A program made the position numbers and the translations under genes. Under the pieces are notes generated by a model. That model was not told the DNA's origin and made no database searches. It saw only the letters and a list, made by a program, of their open reading frames with translations. 64,000 bases of DNA from Clostridiales bacterium FE2011 (GTDB taxonomy: Bacteria > Bacillota > Clostridia > Christensenellales > Aristaeellaceae). Below are positions 1 through 8,154 of the stretch, one piece after another (within the stretch, counting starts at the first letter, position 1; the number at the start of each line of letters is the position of its first letter). The stretch spans positions 868,001 through 932,000 of the forward strand of contig CP069418.1 in assembly GCA_017569305.1 (NCBI GenBank). Direction: 5' to 3'.

Positions 1-758
1 AGCAGCCTTCCTCCAATCACAATCACGGCAGTCAGCACCAGTTCTGTCACCTGCAGGAACCATCCTGCCAGATCGCCCGTCACGCCGCCGAACTGCCGGT
101 AAGCCATGCGCCTGTACCCCAGGACACAAAGCACCGCCGCAGCCGCGCAAAACACTGCGATCCAGCCGCCCGTCAGCGCCCAGATAACCAGGCAGATCAG
201 GGCATATATCCCGCCGCTGACCGACACCATCCTGATTCGGGTAACCCTGGAAAAATCGTCCAGCATTCCCTGTTCCCTGGCGCCCTTCATCACAGCCAGC
301 GCCCATGCGCTGAGCGCCCTGGACAGAACAAAGACACAGATCAGGCCGGGGCCCGCCGATGCGAATACCTCACTGTACAGGGCAGCCGAAAGCAGCAGAT
401 AACCTGCGCAGGCCATCACTGCGAAAGCTCCCGTATGGCTGTCTTTCAGGATCTCCAGGCGCTTTTCCGCCGGTTGCCAGGACGCCAGCGCGTCCACGGT
501 ATCCATAAAGCCGTCCATATGGATGCCCCCGGTAATCACCAGCGGCACAAGCGCTGCCACCGCGCCCCGGAGAAACAGATCTATTTCGAAATGATCACAC
601 AATGCCAGCCATCCCCACAGCACCAGGCCTGTCACCAGCCCGACCAGGGGAAAGAAACACATACTGTACCGCCGGTTTTCCTCTGTCCATTCCACCTGCG
701 GAACCGGAATCCGTGAATAGGTGGAGAAAGCGATCAGCAGGGATCGGATCAAACGCAT
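1..758 (-). CDS. cobS: Adenosylcobinamide-GDP ribazoletransferase (cobalamin synthase), partial
   Basis: Membrane enzyme that joins adenosyl-GDP-cobinamide to alpha-ribazole(-phosphate), the closing step of nucleotide-loop assembly. Translating the minus strand from the ATG at 758 gives 252 open codons that run off the left edge, so the extreme C-terminus and stop are missing; the family is usually about 245-260 residues, so little is lost. The family motif GGIHMDGFMDTVDA lies at about residues 77-90, and most of the rest is hydrophobic, fitting a multi-pass protein. FGGVTGDLAGWF near the C-terminal end also matches the family. The start has AAGGAG 7 bases upstream and overlaps the end of cobU by 10 bases, indicating translational coupling. 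Last visible gene of the cob operon. Confidence 0.93.
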   Translation of the reverse strand, partial: MRLIRSLLIAFSTYSRIPVPQVEWTEENRRYSMCFFPLVGLVTGLVLWGWLALCDHFEIDLFLRGAVAALVPLVITGGIHMDGFMDTVDALASWQPAEKRLEILKDSHTGAFAVMACAGYLLLSAALYSEVFASAGPGLICVFVLSRALSAWALAVMKGAREQGMLDDFSRVTRIRMVSVSGGIYALICLVIWALTGGWIAVFCAAAAVLCVLGYRRMAYRQFGGVTGDLAGWFLQVTELVLTAVIVIGGRL

Positions 759-1264
759 GGTAATTCTCCTTTCAGGGAAACAGGAATGGAATAAACCACT
801 TCAACCACGCAGTCGGCCATTTCCGCCGCCTGCCGGTTAATCTCTGCCAGGCACCGCAGGTATTCCTGTACGGAAGGTGAATACTCCGCGCCGTCCGAAA
901 ACAGGTCGTTGGTGACCATCACCAGATGACGGGACCGCGCAGCCAGCATCCGGAGTGCCGGAGCAATCCGTTCCGGATCACCTCCGTCAAACATCTCATT
1001 GGCTGTCAAATTCACCAGGTCTTCCAGCAGGACGGTGCCGCCGTCTTCAATCGGAGCTCCAGCCAGGTCCTTTTCACACTCAACTGTCCGGAATCCTTTG
1101 TCTGCCCGCTGCTTCCTGTGCCGTTCCACACGAAGTTCCGACTCCCTGTCGTATACCTGCATGGTCGCGATGTATACGCGTTTCTCTTCCGTCAAGGTCT
1201 GGATCAGTTTTTCCGCCCAGGTGGATTTCCCGCAGCCGCTGCCGCCGGTTACCAGAACAATCAT
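749..1264 (-). CDS. cobU: Bifunctional adenosylcobinamide kinase / adenosylcobinamide-phosphate guanylyltransferase
   Basis: Phosphorylates adenosylcobinamide and then transfers GMP from GTP to give adenosyl-GDP-cobinamide, the CobS substrate. The 171-residue length is normal. The P-loop GGSGCGKS sits at residues 7-14, and the RVERHRKQR stretch carries a His at about residue 49, at the place where the family has its guanylylated His. C-terminal EVVYSIPVSLKG is also typical. Start and stop overlap the neighbours cobT (4 bases, ATGA type) and cobS, so the three are read as one message. Cytoplasmic. No sign of damage. An archaeal-type CobY can be excluded by the P-loop arrangement. Confidence 0.95.
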   Translation of the reverse strand: MIVLVTGGSGCGKSTWAEKLIQTLTEEKRVYIATMQVYDRESELRVERHRKQRADKGFRTVECEKDLAGAPIEDGGTVLLEDLVNLTANEMFDGGDPERIAPALRMLAARSRHLVMVTNDLFSDGAEYSPSVQEYLRCLAEINRQAAEMADCVVEVVYSIPVSLKGELPCV

Positions 1265-2280
1265 GCTTTTCCCTCCTGCGGCGTATAAGCTTCCATTCCC
1301 AGGTTGCTGAAGGTATGGGGCCCGTTATATACCCGCAGCGCCATATCCAGCAGCGGTAGCAGCATCACGCCTCCTGTTCCTTCTCCCAGGGCTGTCTGCG
1401 CATGGATCACCGGTTTCATATCCAGGGTTTCCATAATCAGCCTGTCCGCCGGCTCCTTGCTCATCGTTCCCGGCAGGATGGACCGTATAACGTCGGGATT
1501 CATCCGCGCGGCTGCCAGGGCAGACGCTGCCGGGATCATGCCGTCCGGTATCGTCGGAATATGATATTTCAATCCGCCCAGATAGGCGCCGGCCATACCT
1601 GCCAGTTCAAATCCGCCTACCTTGGCCAGCACGTCCACCGGGTCATCCGCGTCAGGCCTGTTTACCTGAATGGCCTTCCGGATCGCGCTGATTTTCCTTT
1701 TCAGTCCGGCATCGGATAGTCCGGCGCCGCGGCCTGTCACTTCTTCGGGATCCATTCCCAGCAGCACGGCAGAAACCGCGCTGGCCGCAGTTGTATTGCC
1801 GATGCCCATTTCACCGATAACGGCAATCTGATATCCCTGCTCATGAAGCTCTTTCATCTGCTCCATACCGGCCCGGATTGCTTCCTCCGCCTGTGCCCGG
1901 GTCATGGCCGGCCCTTCCGTCATGTCAGCGGTTCCCCGGCCGGCATGCCGGTCCACAGTGCCCGGCACAGGTTTCAGCATGCCCATGTCTACAGCCAGCA
2001 CGTCCGTATGAGCCTCTGCTGCCATCAGGTTGATGTTCCCGGTTCCTTCTCCGATCGCTTTAGCCACCAGTGCCGTTACGCTGCTGTCCGTCTGGCTGAC
2101 GCCCTGCCGGACCACTCCGTGATCCCCGCAGAAAACCAGCGCGCACCGGTGGTCGATACACACGTTTTCCGTTCCCTGGATGCCCGCGATCCGGACAACC
2201 AGATCCTCCAGGAGTCCCAGGGAATGCAGCGGCTTTGCCACACTGTCCCAGCGCCTGCGGGCTTCTTCCTGTACGTTCAT
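1261..2280 (-). CDS. cobT: Nicotinate-nucleotide--dimethylbenzimidazole phosphoribosyltransferase
   Basis: Makes alpha-ribazole-5'-phosphate from the lower-ligand base (5,6-dimethylbenzimidazole or another benzimidazole/purine) and nicotinate mononucleotide. The 339-residue protein has the family landmarks: an N-terminal RRWDSVAKPLHSLG, CGDHGVVRQGVS, the GEMGIGNTTAASA loop in the middle, and GEGTGGVMLLPLLD near the C-terminus, which contains the catalytic Glu region. It overlaps both the small Cys-rich gene upstream and cobU downstream by four bases. Together with CobU and CobS it completes the lower nucleotide loop. No gene for making the lower-ligand base (bzaA-F or bluB) is visible here, so the base is unknown. 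Confidence 0.95.
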   Translation of the reverse strand: MNVQEEARRRWDSVAKPLHSLGLLEDLVVRIAGIQGTENVCIDHRCALVFCGDHGVVRQGVSQTDSSVTALVAKAIGEGTGNINLMAAEAHTDVLAVDMGMLKPVPGTVDRHAGRGTADMTEGPAMTRAQAEEAIRAGMEQMKELHEQGYQIAVIGEMGIGNTTAASAVSAVLLGMDPEEVTGRGAGLSDAGLKRKISAIRKAIQVNRPDADDPVDVLAKVGGFELAGMAGAYLGGLKYHIPTIPDGMIPAASALAAARMNPDVIRSILPGTMSKEPADRLIMETLDMKPVIHAQTALGEGTGGVMLLPLLDMALRVYNGPHTFSNLGMEAYTPQEGKA

Positions 2281-2561
2281 AGATTCTCTCCGTCCATCAT
2301 CCGGACCACTTCTTTGATTTCATCAAACCGGGCTGTCACCTTCCCGTAATTATCCCTGATATGCGGGAAGACACAGTTGATACAGCTTTTGATGTTTTTG
2401 TCCGTGTAAACATAGTTTCCCCCACACTTCCTGCCCAGCGTATACAGGGGACAGTAGCAGAACAGGCAGTTGAATTCTTCTTCCGGCACTCCCTTATGGC
2501 AAGGAAAATACCGGCATTCCCTGTTCTGGAAAAAGTTGCTGCTGTTTTGGGTCTTTTCCAT
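2277..2561 (-). CDS. Cysteine-rich small-domain protein within the cob operon
   Basis: A 94-residue protein with eight cysteines (about positions 16, 21, 32, 35, 37, 46, 60 and 63) in a pattern that suggests a zinc or iron-sulfur knuckle, for example the NCLFCYC cluster and the later CINC pair. It resembles the short cysteine-rich small domain (Pfam PF04071-like) that recurs in cobalamin gene clusters of anaerobes, sometimes fused to cobyric acid synthase; its biochemical role is not established to my knowledge. It is translationally coupled to cobT by a four-base overlap and lies ten bases after cbiB, so it belongs to the same message. Likely cytoplasmic: no signal peptide or membrane segment. 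Confidence 0.8.
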   Translation of the reverse strand: MEKTQNSSNFFQNRECRYFPCHKGVPEEEFNCLFCYCPLYTLGRKCGGNYVYTDKNIKSCINCVFPHIRDNYGKVTARFDEIKEVVRMMDGENL

Positions 2562-2571
2562 CTTCAGTCTC

Positions 2572-3513
2572 CTATTTCACTAATCCGGTCACTGCAGCAA
2601 TCAGCATCATCAGTCCGCTGGTCACATAGAGAAGGCGGTTAACCTTTCCGATATCCTCTTCCTCCGCCGGCCGGTCATCATCGCCGATCGTCGGCTTCTC
2701 CACCGGTTTGCCGAAGTAGAGATGCGTTCCGCCCAGCTGAATATGCAGGGCGCCCGCCGCCGCGGCTTCGCTCCAGGCACTGTTGGGGCTCTTGTGATTG
2801 GCGTGATCCCTGTGGACGATGCGCAGGGCGTTTTTCGCATCCAGGCCGGTCAGCCGCGCGGCAAGAGCCATCAGCAGGGCGGTCAGCCGGGCCGGGAGAT
2901 AGTTCAGGACGTCATCCAGTTTTGCGCTGCTCCAGCCGATATCCCGGTATTTCTCATCCATATATCCCACCATGGAATCCAGTGTATTCACCGCTTTATA
3001 TCCCCACAGCAGCACCGGTCCGCCTATCAGCGCGTACAGGATCGGTGAAATGACCCCGTCCGTAGTATTCTCAGCCACCGTTTCAACCGTAGCTTTGATA
3101 ATCTCTTCCTCGTTCAGGCCCTCCGTATCTCTTCCGACAATGCGGGCCACCTGTTTTCTGGCCGGACCGACCCCCAGTTTCAGGGCTTTTCCGACTCCCC
3201 TGGCTTCCTTTGCCATGCAGGTAACCGCAATACCCATCCAGTCCATCAGCGCCATGCCGATAAACAGCGGAACGTCTCCCCCCAGCTTAAGCAGCCACAG
3301 GATCAGGGCAGCTGCCGCCATGGTCAGCAATGTGGTGGAAACTGTCAGGATCAGGGCGCTGATCCGCAGGTTTCCGCCCCTTTCCCGGAGACGTTTTTCC
3401 GCAAAGGATATGTATTTCCCAATCAGCCGTACCGGATGATAAAGCCATTCCGGATCACCCAGCAGCAGATCCAGCAGATAACCGGCAATCAGCGCAGCAA
3501 TACCCAGTTTCAT
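2572..3513 (-). CDS. cbiB: Adenosylcobinamide-phosphate synthase
   Basis: Membrane enzyme that attaches (R)-1-amino-2-propanol phosphate, made by the CobD-type decarboxylase, to adenosylcobyric acid. The 313-residue length is usual. Recognised from the N-terminal YLLDLLLGDPEWLYHPVRLIG, the central TVAENTTDGVISPILYALIGGP, and the C-terminal HRDHANHKSPNSAWSEAAAAGAL region. Several hydrophobic segments fit an integral membrane protein. It overlaps the upstream cbiP by four bases and is followed by the Cys-rich small gene. No altered key residues were noticed. Confidence 0.95.
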   Translation of the reverse strand: MKLGIAALIAGYLLDLLLGDPEWLYHPVRLIGKYISFAEKRLRERGGNLRISALILTVSTTLLTMAAAALILWLLKLGGDVPLFIGMALMDWMGIAVTCMAKEARGVGKALKLGVGPARKQVARIVGRDTEGLNEEEIIKATVETVAENTTDGVISPILYALIGGPVLLWGYKAVNTLDSMVGYMDEKYRDIGWSSAKLDDVLNYLPARLTALLMALAARLTGLDAKNALRIVHRDHANHKSPNSAWSEAAAAGALHIQLGGTHLYFGKPVEKPTIGDDDRPAEEEDIGKVNRLLYVTSGLMMLIAAVTGLVK

Positions 3514-5018
3514 TCTCTGTCCTCCCCGCGCATGATAGCATAGACCTTTTCCATATCCACACTGCTCCGCACAATGGCGGCAATCCGTTCAAATTCCTTT
3601 TCCCGGAATTCCTCAAAGCTGACCGGAATGCTTTCTTTATCGGTTTCTCCCCGCGCTTCACGGATCCGTGCGGCCATGGCGGCAAAAAGCTTTCCATCGT
3701 CAAATACGCCGTGCAGATAACTGCCCAGCACATTACCGCCCGCATTCATGATGCCGTCCGTTCCCTCCGCTGTCCGCAGCCAGGGTTGCGCACCTTTCCC
3801 AAGGATATTCTGTCCCGCGTGGATTTCATAGCCGTCCATGGAGGTTCCGTTGTACTTCTCCAGCCAGCCGGATGCACACTCCACTGTGCCGACCGCCTGT
3901 GTTGTCTGTTTTTCTTTTTCAAAAATGACGTCCATGTCCAGCAGTCCGAGTCCGGATGCCTCCGGTACTCCGGATTCCGTATGTTCCGGATCTTTCAGCT
4001 GGTTTCCGAGCATCTGGTATCCGCCACAGATGCCGAACACCATTCCCCCGCGGCGCGCATGCCGGATAATCGCCTGGTCCATTCCCCGGTTGCGCATGTC
4101 AATCAGGTCCTCAATGGTATTCTTCGTACCCGGAAGCACAACCAGGTCTGCCTTTTCCAGGTCTGCGGCGCTTTCCGCATAGCGCAGCCTGCAGCCCGGC
4201 TGCAGTGCCAGGGACTGGAAATCCGTAAAGTTGGAAATATGCCGCAGTTTCACCACGGCCACGTCAATGTCACCTTCGCCGCTCTGCCTGCGGAAGCGTT
4301 CCGTAACGCTGTCTTCGTCTTCCAGTTCCACATTCATCCACGGCACGACACCGATCACGGGAACATGGATCCTGTCCTCCAGCATACGGAGGCCCGGCTC
4401 CAGGATTTTGACGTCACCCCGGAACTTGTTGATGATGATTCCCCTGACGCGTTTCCTTTCCTCTTCTGTCAGCAGCATCACTGTTCCCAGCAGGGAAGCG
4501 AATACGCCTCCCAGGTCAATATCTCCTACCAGAATTACGGGAGCGTCGGCAGCCTCCGCCATGCTCATGTTGACAATATCGCCTTCCCGCAGGTTAATCT
4601 CTGCCGGGCTTCCCGCACCCTCGATAATCACATAATCGTTTTCCGCCTCCAGCGAATCATAGATTTCCTTGATTCTCTTGCGGAGCGCGGGCTTGTATTC
4701 ATGATATTCCATCGCTGTCATGGTACCGATGGCTTTTCCTTCAACGATCACCTGGCTGCGCCGGTCGCTGGTTGGTTTCAGCAGCACAGGATTCATCCGC
4801 GCGTCCGGTTCCATGCCGGCGGCCTGCGCCTGTGTCACTTGTGCCCGGCCCATTTCCAGGCCTTTTTTTGTCACAAAGGAATTCAGGGACATATTCTGTG
4901 CTTTAAAGGGAGCCGCTTTCCATCCGTCCTGCTTCAGGATCCGGAGCAGCGCGCTGCAAAGCACGCTTTTCCCGACCGAGGAAGCTGTTCCTTGGATCAT
5001 CAGGCATTTACCGTACAT
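3510..5018 (-). CDS. cbiP: Cobyric acid synthase (glutamine-hydrolysing)
   Basis: Amidates adenosylcobyrinic acid a,c-diamide at four side chains using ATP and glutamine. The N-terminal dethiobiotin-synthetase-like ATPase domain has the P-loop GTASSVGKS; the C-terminal type I glutamine amidotransferase domain has GICGGYQML with the catalytic Cys and SYLHGVFD with the catalytic His. I place the start at the ATG at 5018 (502 residues) because GGAGGA lies eight bases before it; an in-frame ATG at 5042 would lengthen the overlap with cobD to 35 bases and lacks a comparable ribosome site. The stop overlaps the cbiB start by four bases. Confidence 0.95.
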   Translation of the reverse strand: MYGKCLMIQGTASSVGKSVLCSALLRILKQDGWKAAPFKAQNMSLNSFVTKKGLEMGRAQVTQAQAAGMEPDARMNPVLLKPTSDRRSQVIVEGKAIGTMTAMEYHEYKPALRKRIKEIYDSLEAENDYVIIEGAGSPAEINLREGDIVNMSMAEAADAPVILVGDIDLGGVFASLLGTVMLLTEEERKRVRGIIINKFRGDVKILEPGLRMLEDRIHVPVIGVVPWMNVELEDEDSVTERFRRQSGEGDIDVAVVKLRHISNFTDFQSLALQPGCRLRYAESAADLEKADLVVLPGTKNTIEDLIDMRNRGMDQAIIRHARRGGMVFGICGGYQMLGNQLKDPEHTESGVPEASGLGLLDMDVIFEKEKQTTQAVGTVECASGWLEKYNGTSMDGYEIHAGQNILGKGAQPWLRTAEGTDGIMNAGGNVLGSYLHGVFDDGKLFAAMAARIREARGETDKESIPVSFEEFREKEFERIAAIVRSSVDMEKVYAIMRGEDRE

Positions 5019-5994
5019 GCAGTATTTCCTCCAGTCCGGCAATCAGCCGTGTGTTGTCTTCCTCTGTTTTCACCGCCAGCCTCCAGAAGCTTCCCGGCAG
5101 TCCGAAGGATCCGCAGGTGCGGACCAGGATCTTCTTTTCCTTCAGTTTCTCTGCCGCGGCCGTCATGTCCCGTTGAAAATCAGCCAGCAGGAAATTTCCT
5201 TCCGAAGGATAAACTTCCGCGCCAAGCTTCTCCAGCTGTTCTCTGAACAGGCTTCTTCTTTTCCGATTCAGCTCGCACTCCGCCGCAATCTGTTCCCTGT
5301 GTCCGGGAAGCACTGCGGCGATTTCAGTTGCCGCCGCGTCCGGTGTCCAGGGAAGCATCTTCTGCCGGAATTTGTCAATGGTTTCCGGTTCCGCGCAAAG
5401 ATAGCCGAGACGTATGCCGGGAGTACCGAGAATCTTGGAAAAGGATCCCAGGATAATCAATCCCGGACGCAGGTCCCTGCGCAGGCTGTATTCCGGACAG
5501 TATTCAATAAATGCTTCATCCACAGCCAGGCTTCCGCCGCCCGCTTCCGTTTCTGCCAGCAGCGCCAGCAGTGTTTCCTTTGTCCGGATCTCGCCTGTGG
5601 GGTTATTGGGATTGCACACAATCAATGTATCCCCCGGTTCACAGGCGCCCTCCCACACAGCCGTCTTTCGCCCATGGATTGCTGCCCGCGCGGTGTATTC
5701 TCCGAAGGTCGGAGGCTGTGTTAAAACCCGGCCGTCTGTCAACTGTACAACCAGATCGATGGCCGCTGCTCCGCCGGTAACGGGCAGGACACATTCATCA
5801 GGTACGCCCAGAAAAAGAGCGATCCCCTTGCATGCCCGCTTCATTTCAGGATCCGGGTAGTATCGTATATTGTCAAGGGATTGCCGAATTACTCCCGGAA
5901 TCCATTCTGCCGGGCCTTCCGGCCTCAGGTTTGCGGAAAAATCAAGCCATTCAGACGGGTTCTCAGTGACCCACACATTGCCTCCGTGATTCAC
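5008..5994 (-). CDS. cobD: Threonine-phosphate decarboxylase, CobD/CobC type
   Basis: PLP enzyme that converts L-threonine O-3-phosphate to (R)-1-amino-2-propanol phosphate, the linker used by CbiB. At 328 residues it is a short class I/II aminotransferase fold, with HGGNV at the N-terminus, NPNNPTG in the middle and the PLP lysine in LGSFSKILGTPGIRLGY. The start is a GTG at 5994 with AAAGGGGGA six bases upstream; no ATG fits. First gene of the cob operon. A histidinol-phosphate aminotransferase is the main alternative, but the neighbours and N-terminus favour CobD. Confidence 0.9.
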   Translation of the reverse strand: MNHGGNVWVTENPSEWLDFSANLRPEGPAEWIPGVIRQSLDNIRYYPDPEMKRACKGIALFLGVPDECVLPVTGGAAAIDLVVQLTDGRVLTQPPTFGEYTARAAIHGRKTAVWEGACEPGDTLIVCNPNNPTGEIRTKETLLALLAETEAGGGSLAVDEAFIEYCPEYSLRRDLRPGLIILGSFSKILGTPGIRLGYLCAEPETIDKFRQKMLPWTPDAAATEIAAVLPGHREQIAAECELNRKRRSLFREQLEKLGAEVYPSEGNFLLADFQRDMTAAAEKLKEKKILVRTCGSFGLPGSFWRLAVKTEEDNTRLIAGLEEILHVR

Positions 5995-6035
5995 TGCCCG
6001 TCCCCCTTTATTGTATATGATCGGATTATGTCAGT

Positions 6036-6064
6036 ATTTTACAATGGATAAACAGGCACGTCAA
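6036..6064 (-). promoter_or_regulatory. Sigma-70-type promoter of the cob operon
   Basis: On the minus strand TTGACG (6059-6064) is followed after exactly 17 bases by TAAAAT (6036-6041), about 40 bases before the cobD GTG start. The short leader contains no cobalamin riboswitch core that I can recognise. Confidence 0.7.
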
Positions 6065-6097
6065 TTTGCCGTACTGATCTGCCGCGACAGAAAACCC

Positions 6098-6128
6098 TTG
6101 ACTTAAAGCTTACTCTAAGTTCTATCAT
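6098..6128 (+). promoter_or_regulatory. MerR-type promoter/operator upstream of the alcohol dehydrogenase unit
   Basis: TTGACT (6098-6103) and TATCAT (6123-6128) are separated by 19 bases rather than the usual 17. The spacer holds an imperfect dyad CTTAAAG-CTTA-CTCTAAG (6102-6119). A 19-bp spacer with a central dyad is the hallmark of promoters activated by MerR-family regulators, and the CTCTAAG half-site resembles those of the AdhR/NmlR branch. A very similar site faces the rhamnosidase gene at 11035-11065. Confidence 0.75.
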
Positions 6129-6184
6129 GATTTCAGTGAGATCCTGAACCATATTGATCATATATACAGTCTGGAGGGAATACG

Positions 6185-7363
6185 ATGTTTGGATTCAACT
6201 ACTACACCCCCACCAAAGTAGTCTTCGGTAAAGAAACGGAGACACAGGTTGCTTCCCTGATTAAGGAATTTGGCGGAAAAAAGGTCCTGATTCATTACGG
6301 CGGCGGCAGTGTGATCCGTTCAGGCCTGATGAAGAAAGTAACAGATTCGCTTGACGCGGCCGGAATCCCCTATGTCATGCTCGGCGGTGCCGTACCGAAT
6401 CCCCGCCTCTCTCTGGTATACGAAGGCATTGACCTGTGCAAAAAAGAAGGCGTTGATTTCCTGCTGGCCGTAGGCGGCGGAAGCACCATCGACTCTGCCA
6501 AAGCCATCGGTTACGGTGTCACCAACGAAGGGGACGTCTGGGACTTCTATGATTACAAGCGGAAAGCAACAGCCTGTCTGCCGCTGGGCGTCATCCTGAC
6601 CCTCGCCGCCACCGGCAGCGAAATGAGCGACTCCTCTGTCATCACTAAGGAAGAAGGCCTGGTCAAGCGCGGCTACAGCAGCGATTACTGCCGTCCGAAA
6701 TTTGCGATCATGAACCCGGAACTGACCATGACCCTTCCGGACTACCAGACCGCCTGTGGCTGCACCGATATCATGATGCACACCATGGAACGCTATTTCA
6801 CCAACGGCGGAAACATGGAAATCACTGACGCCCTGGCCGAAGGTCTGATCCGCACCGTAATGAAGAACGCGGAAATCCTTGTTAAGGATCCGAAGAATTA
6901 TGATGCCCGCGCTGAGGTCATGTGGGCCGGAAGCCTGTCCCATAACGGACTCACTGGCTGCGGCAATGACGGCGGCGACTGGATGACACATAAACTGGAG
7001 CATGAGCTGGGCGGCCTGTATGACGTGGCCCACGGTGCCGGACTGGCTGCCATCTGGGGAAGCTGGGCCCGGTACGTCTGCGGAAACTGCCTGCCCCGGT
7101 TTAAGCAGTTTGCCGTCAATGTCATGGGCGTCGAACCTGTCGGTTCAGATGAGGAGATCGCGCTGAAGGGTATTGAAGCCATGGAAGACTTTTACCGCCG
7201 GATTCATATGCCCACCAACCTGCGTGAACTCGGTGTCAACGCTACGGACGAGGATCTGGTCGAAATGGCTCATAAGTGCGCCGTGGGTGTAGGCGGCTCC
7301 ATGGGTTCCGCCCGGCTGCTTTATGAAAAAGACATGCTGGAAATCTTCAAAGCCAGCAGATAA
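6185..7363 (+). CDS. Iron-containing alcohol dehydrogenase (butanol dehydrogenase/YqhD-like)
   Basis: NAD(P)H-dependent group III alcohol/aldehyde oxidoreductase of 392 residues. The N-terminus FNYYTPTKVVFGKE and the cofactor loop GGGSTIDSAKAIGYG (about residues 98-112) are characteristic of the BdhA/YqhD branch. Metal-binding residues are expected in DYQTACGCTDIMMHTMERY (about 190-208) and in the HKLEHELGG...AHGAG region (about 265-283). It begins a plus-strand unit with a short-chain dehydrogenase and a flavoprotein, downstream of a MerR-type promoter; such regulators often sense aldehydes or reactive electrophiles, so detoxifying reduction of aldehydes is a plausible role. The true substrate cannot be read from sequence. 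Confidence 0.9.
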   Translation: MFGFNYYTPTKVVFGKETETQVASLIKEFGGKKVLIHYGGGSVIRSGLMKKVTDSLDAAGIPYVMLGGAVPNPRLSLVYEGIDLCKKEGVDFLLAVGGGSTIDSAKAIGYGVTNEGDVWDFYDYKRKATACLPLGVILTLAATGSEMSDSSVITKEEGLVKRGYSSDYCRPKFAIMNPELTMTLPDYQTACGCTDIMMHTMERYFTNGGNMEITDALAEGLIRTVMKNAEILVKDPKNYDARAEVMWAGSLSHNGLTGCGNDGGDWMTHKLEHELGGLYDVAHGAGLAAIWGSWARYVCGNCLPRFKQFAVNVMGVEPVGSDEEIALKGIEAMEDFYRRIHMPTNLRELGVNATDEDLVEMAHKCAVGVGGSMGSARLLYEKDMLEIFKASR

Positions 7364-7379
7364 TGAAAGGAAGACAGAC

Positions 7380-8132
7380 GTGTATCAGGTTAAAGGAAAG
7401 TGGGCGCTGATAACCGGAGCCGCCCGTGGGATTGGTTATCTGACAGCCAGATTCATGGCGGAACAGGGTTGCAATCTGATCCTGCACAGCCGGAATCTCG
7501 CCCATACGGAAAAAATCCTGGATGAAGTCCGGGCATGCGGTGTTTCCGCGTATTCTGTTGCCGCAGATCTCAACGACCTCAGTGCTGTCAGAAGGATGCT
7601 GGATGAAATCGACGGTCTCGGCGTGGATGTGGACATTGTGCTGAATAACGCCGGTCTCCAGATCGCTTACCGGACTGATTACTGTGCCACACCGGCGGAA
7701 GACTATGAAATCAGTTTCCGTGTAAATACGATTGCTCCCGCATTAATCTGTTATCACTTCCTGCCCAGAATGATCAGCAGGGGAACCGGCCGCATCCTGA
7801 ACACCACCAGCGGAATCGCCCTGGATGTCTGTCAGGCCGGCTATTCTGCCAGTAAAGCAGCCCTGGATAAGATCACCGTCGACCTGGGATCAAAGGTTGA
7901 AGGCACCGACGTCCTGATCAATCTGACCGATCCCGGCTGGTGCCGGACGGACCTGGGCGGACCGCAGGCACCGAACGCGCCGGAAAGCGCCATCCCGGGC
8001 ATTGTAACCGGCGTCTTTGTCAACGACGGCAAATCCGGCCGGCATCTCGGCGCCCAGCACTTTGCCGGCATGACGCTGGAAGACGCGGTGAAAAAAGCCG
8101 AGGCTGAATTCGACAGTCCTTACGGAAAATAA
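7380..8132 (+). CDS. Short-chain dehydrogenase/reductase
   Basis: Classical SDR oxidoreductase of 250 residues with a Rossmann fold. The nucleotide motif TGAARGIG is at about residues 11-18, the NNAG motif lies near residue 89, and the catalytic Ser and YxxxK are seen in NTTSGIA and YSASK. I place the start at the GTG at 7380, preceded by AAAGGAAG at 7366-7373, which sits 17 bases after the alcohol dehydrogenase stop; extending further upstream would overlap that gene. C-terminal GRHLGAQ suggests no membrane anchor. Substrate unknown; co-transcription with an aldehyde/alcohol dehydrogenase suggests carbonyl reduction. Confidence 0.87.
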   Translation: MYQVKGKWALITGAARGIGYLTARFMAEQGCNLILHSRNLAHTEKILDEVRACGVSAYSVAADLNDLSAVRRMLDEIDGLGVDVDIVLNNAGLQIAYRTDYCATPAEDYEISFRVNTIAPALICYHFLPRMISRGTGRILNTTSGIALDVCQAGYSASKAALDKITVDLGSKVEGTDVLINLTDPGWCRTDLGGPQAPNAPESAIPGIVTGVFVNDGKSGRHLGAQHFAGMTLEDAVKKAEAEFDSPYGK

Positions 8133-8154
8133 GCCTGACAGAGGAGAAAACGGA

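Noticed and set aside
3711..5246. Open plus-strand frame of 511 codons
   Set aside because: Lies antisense to cbiP and cobD, has no recognisable domains, and reflects the GC-rich third positions of the real genes.
6000..6185. Cobalamin riboswitch
   Set aside because: No B12-box-like sequence, and the interval is too short for the full fold on either strand given the promoter positions.
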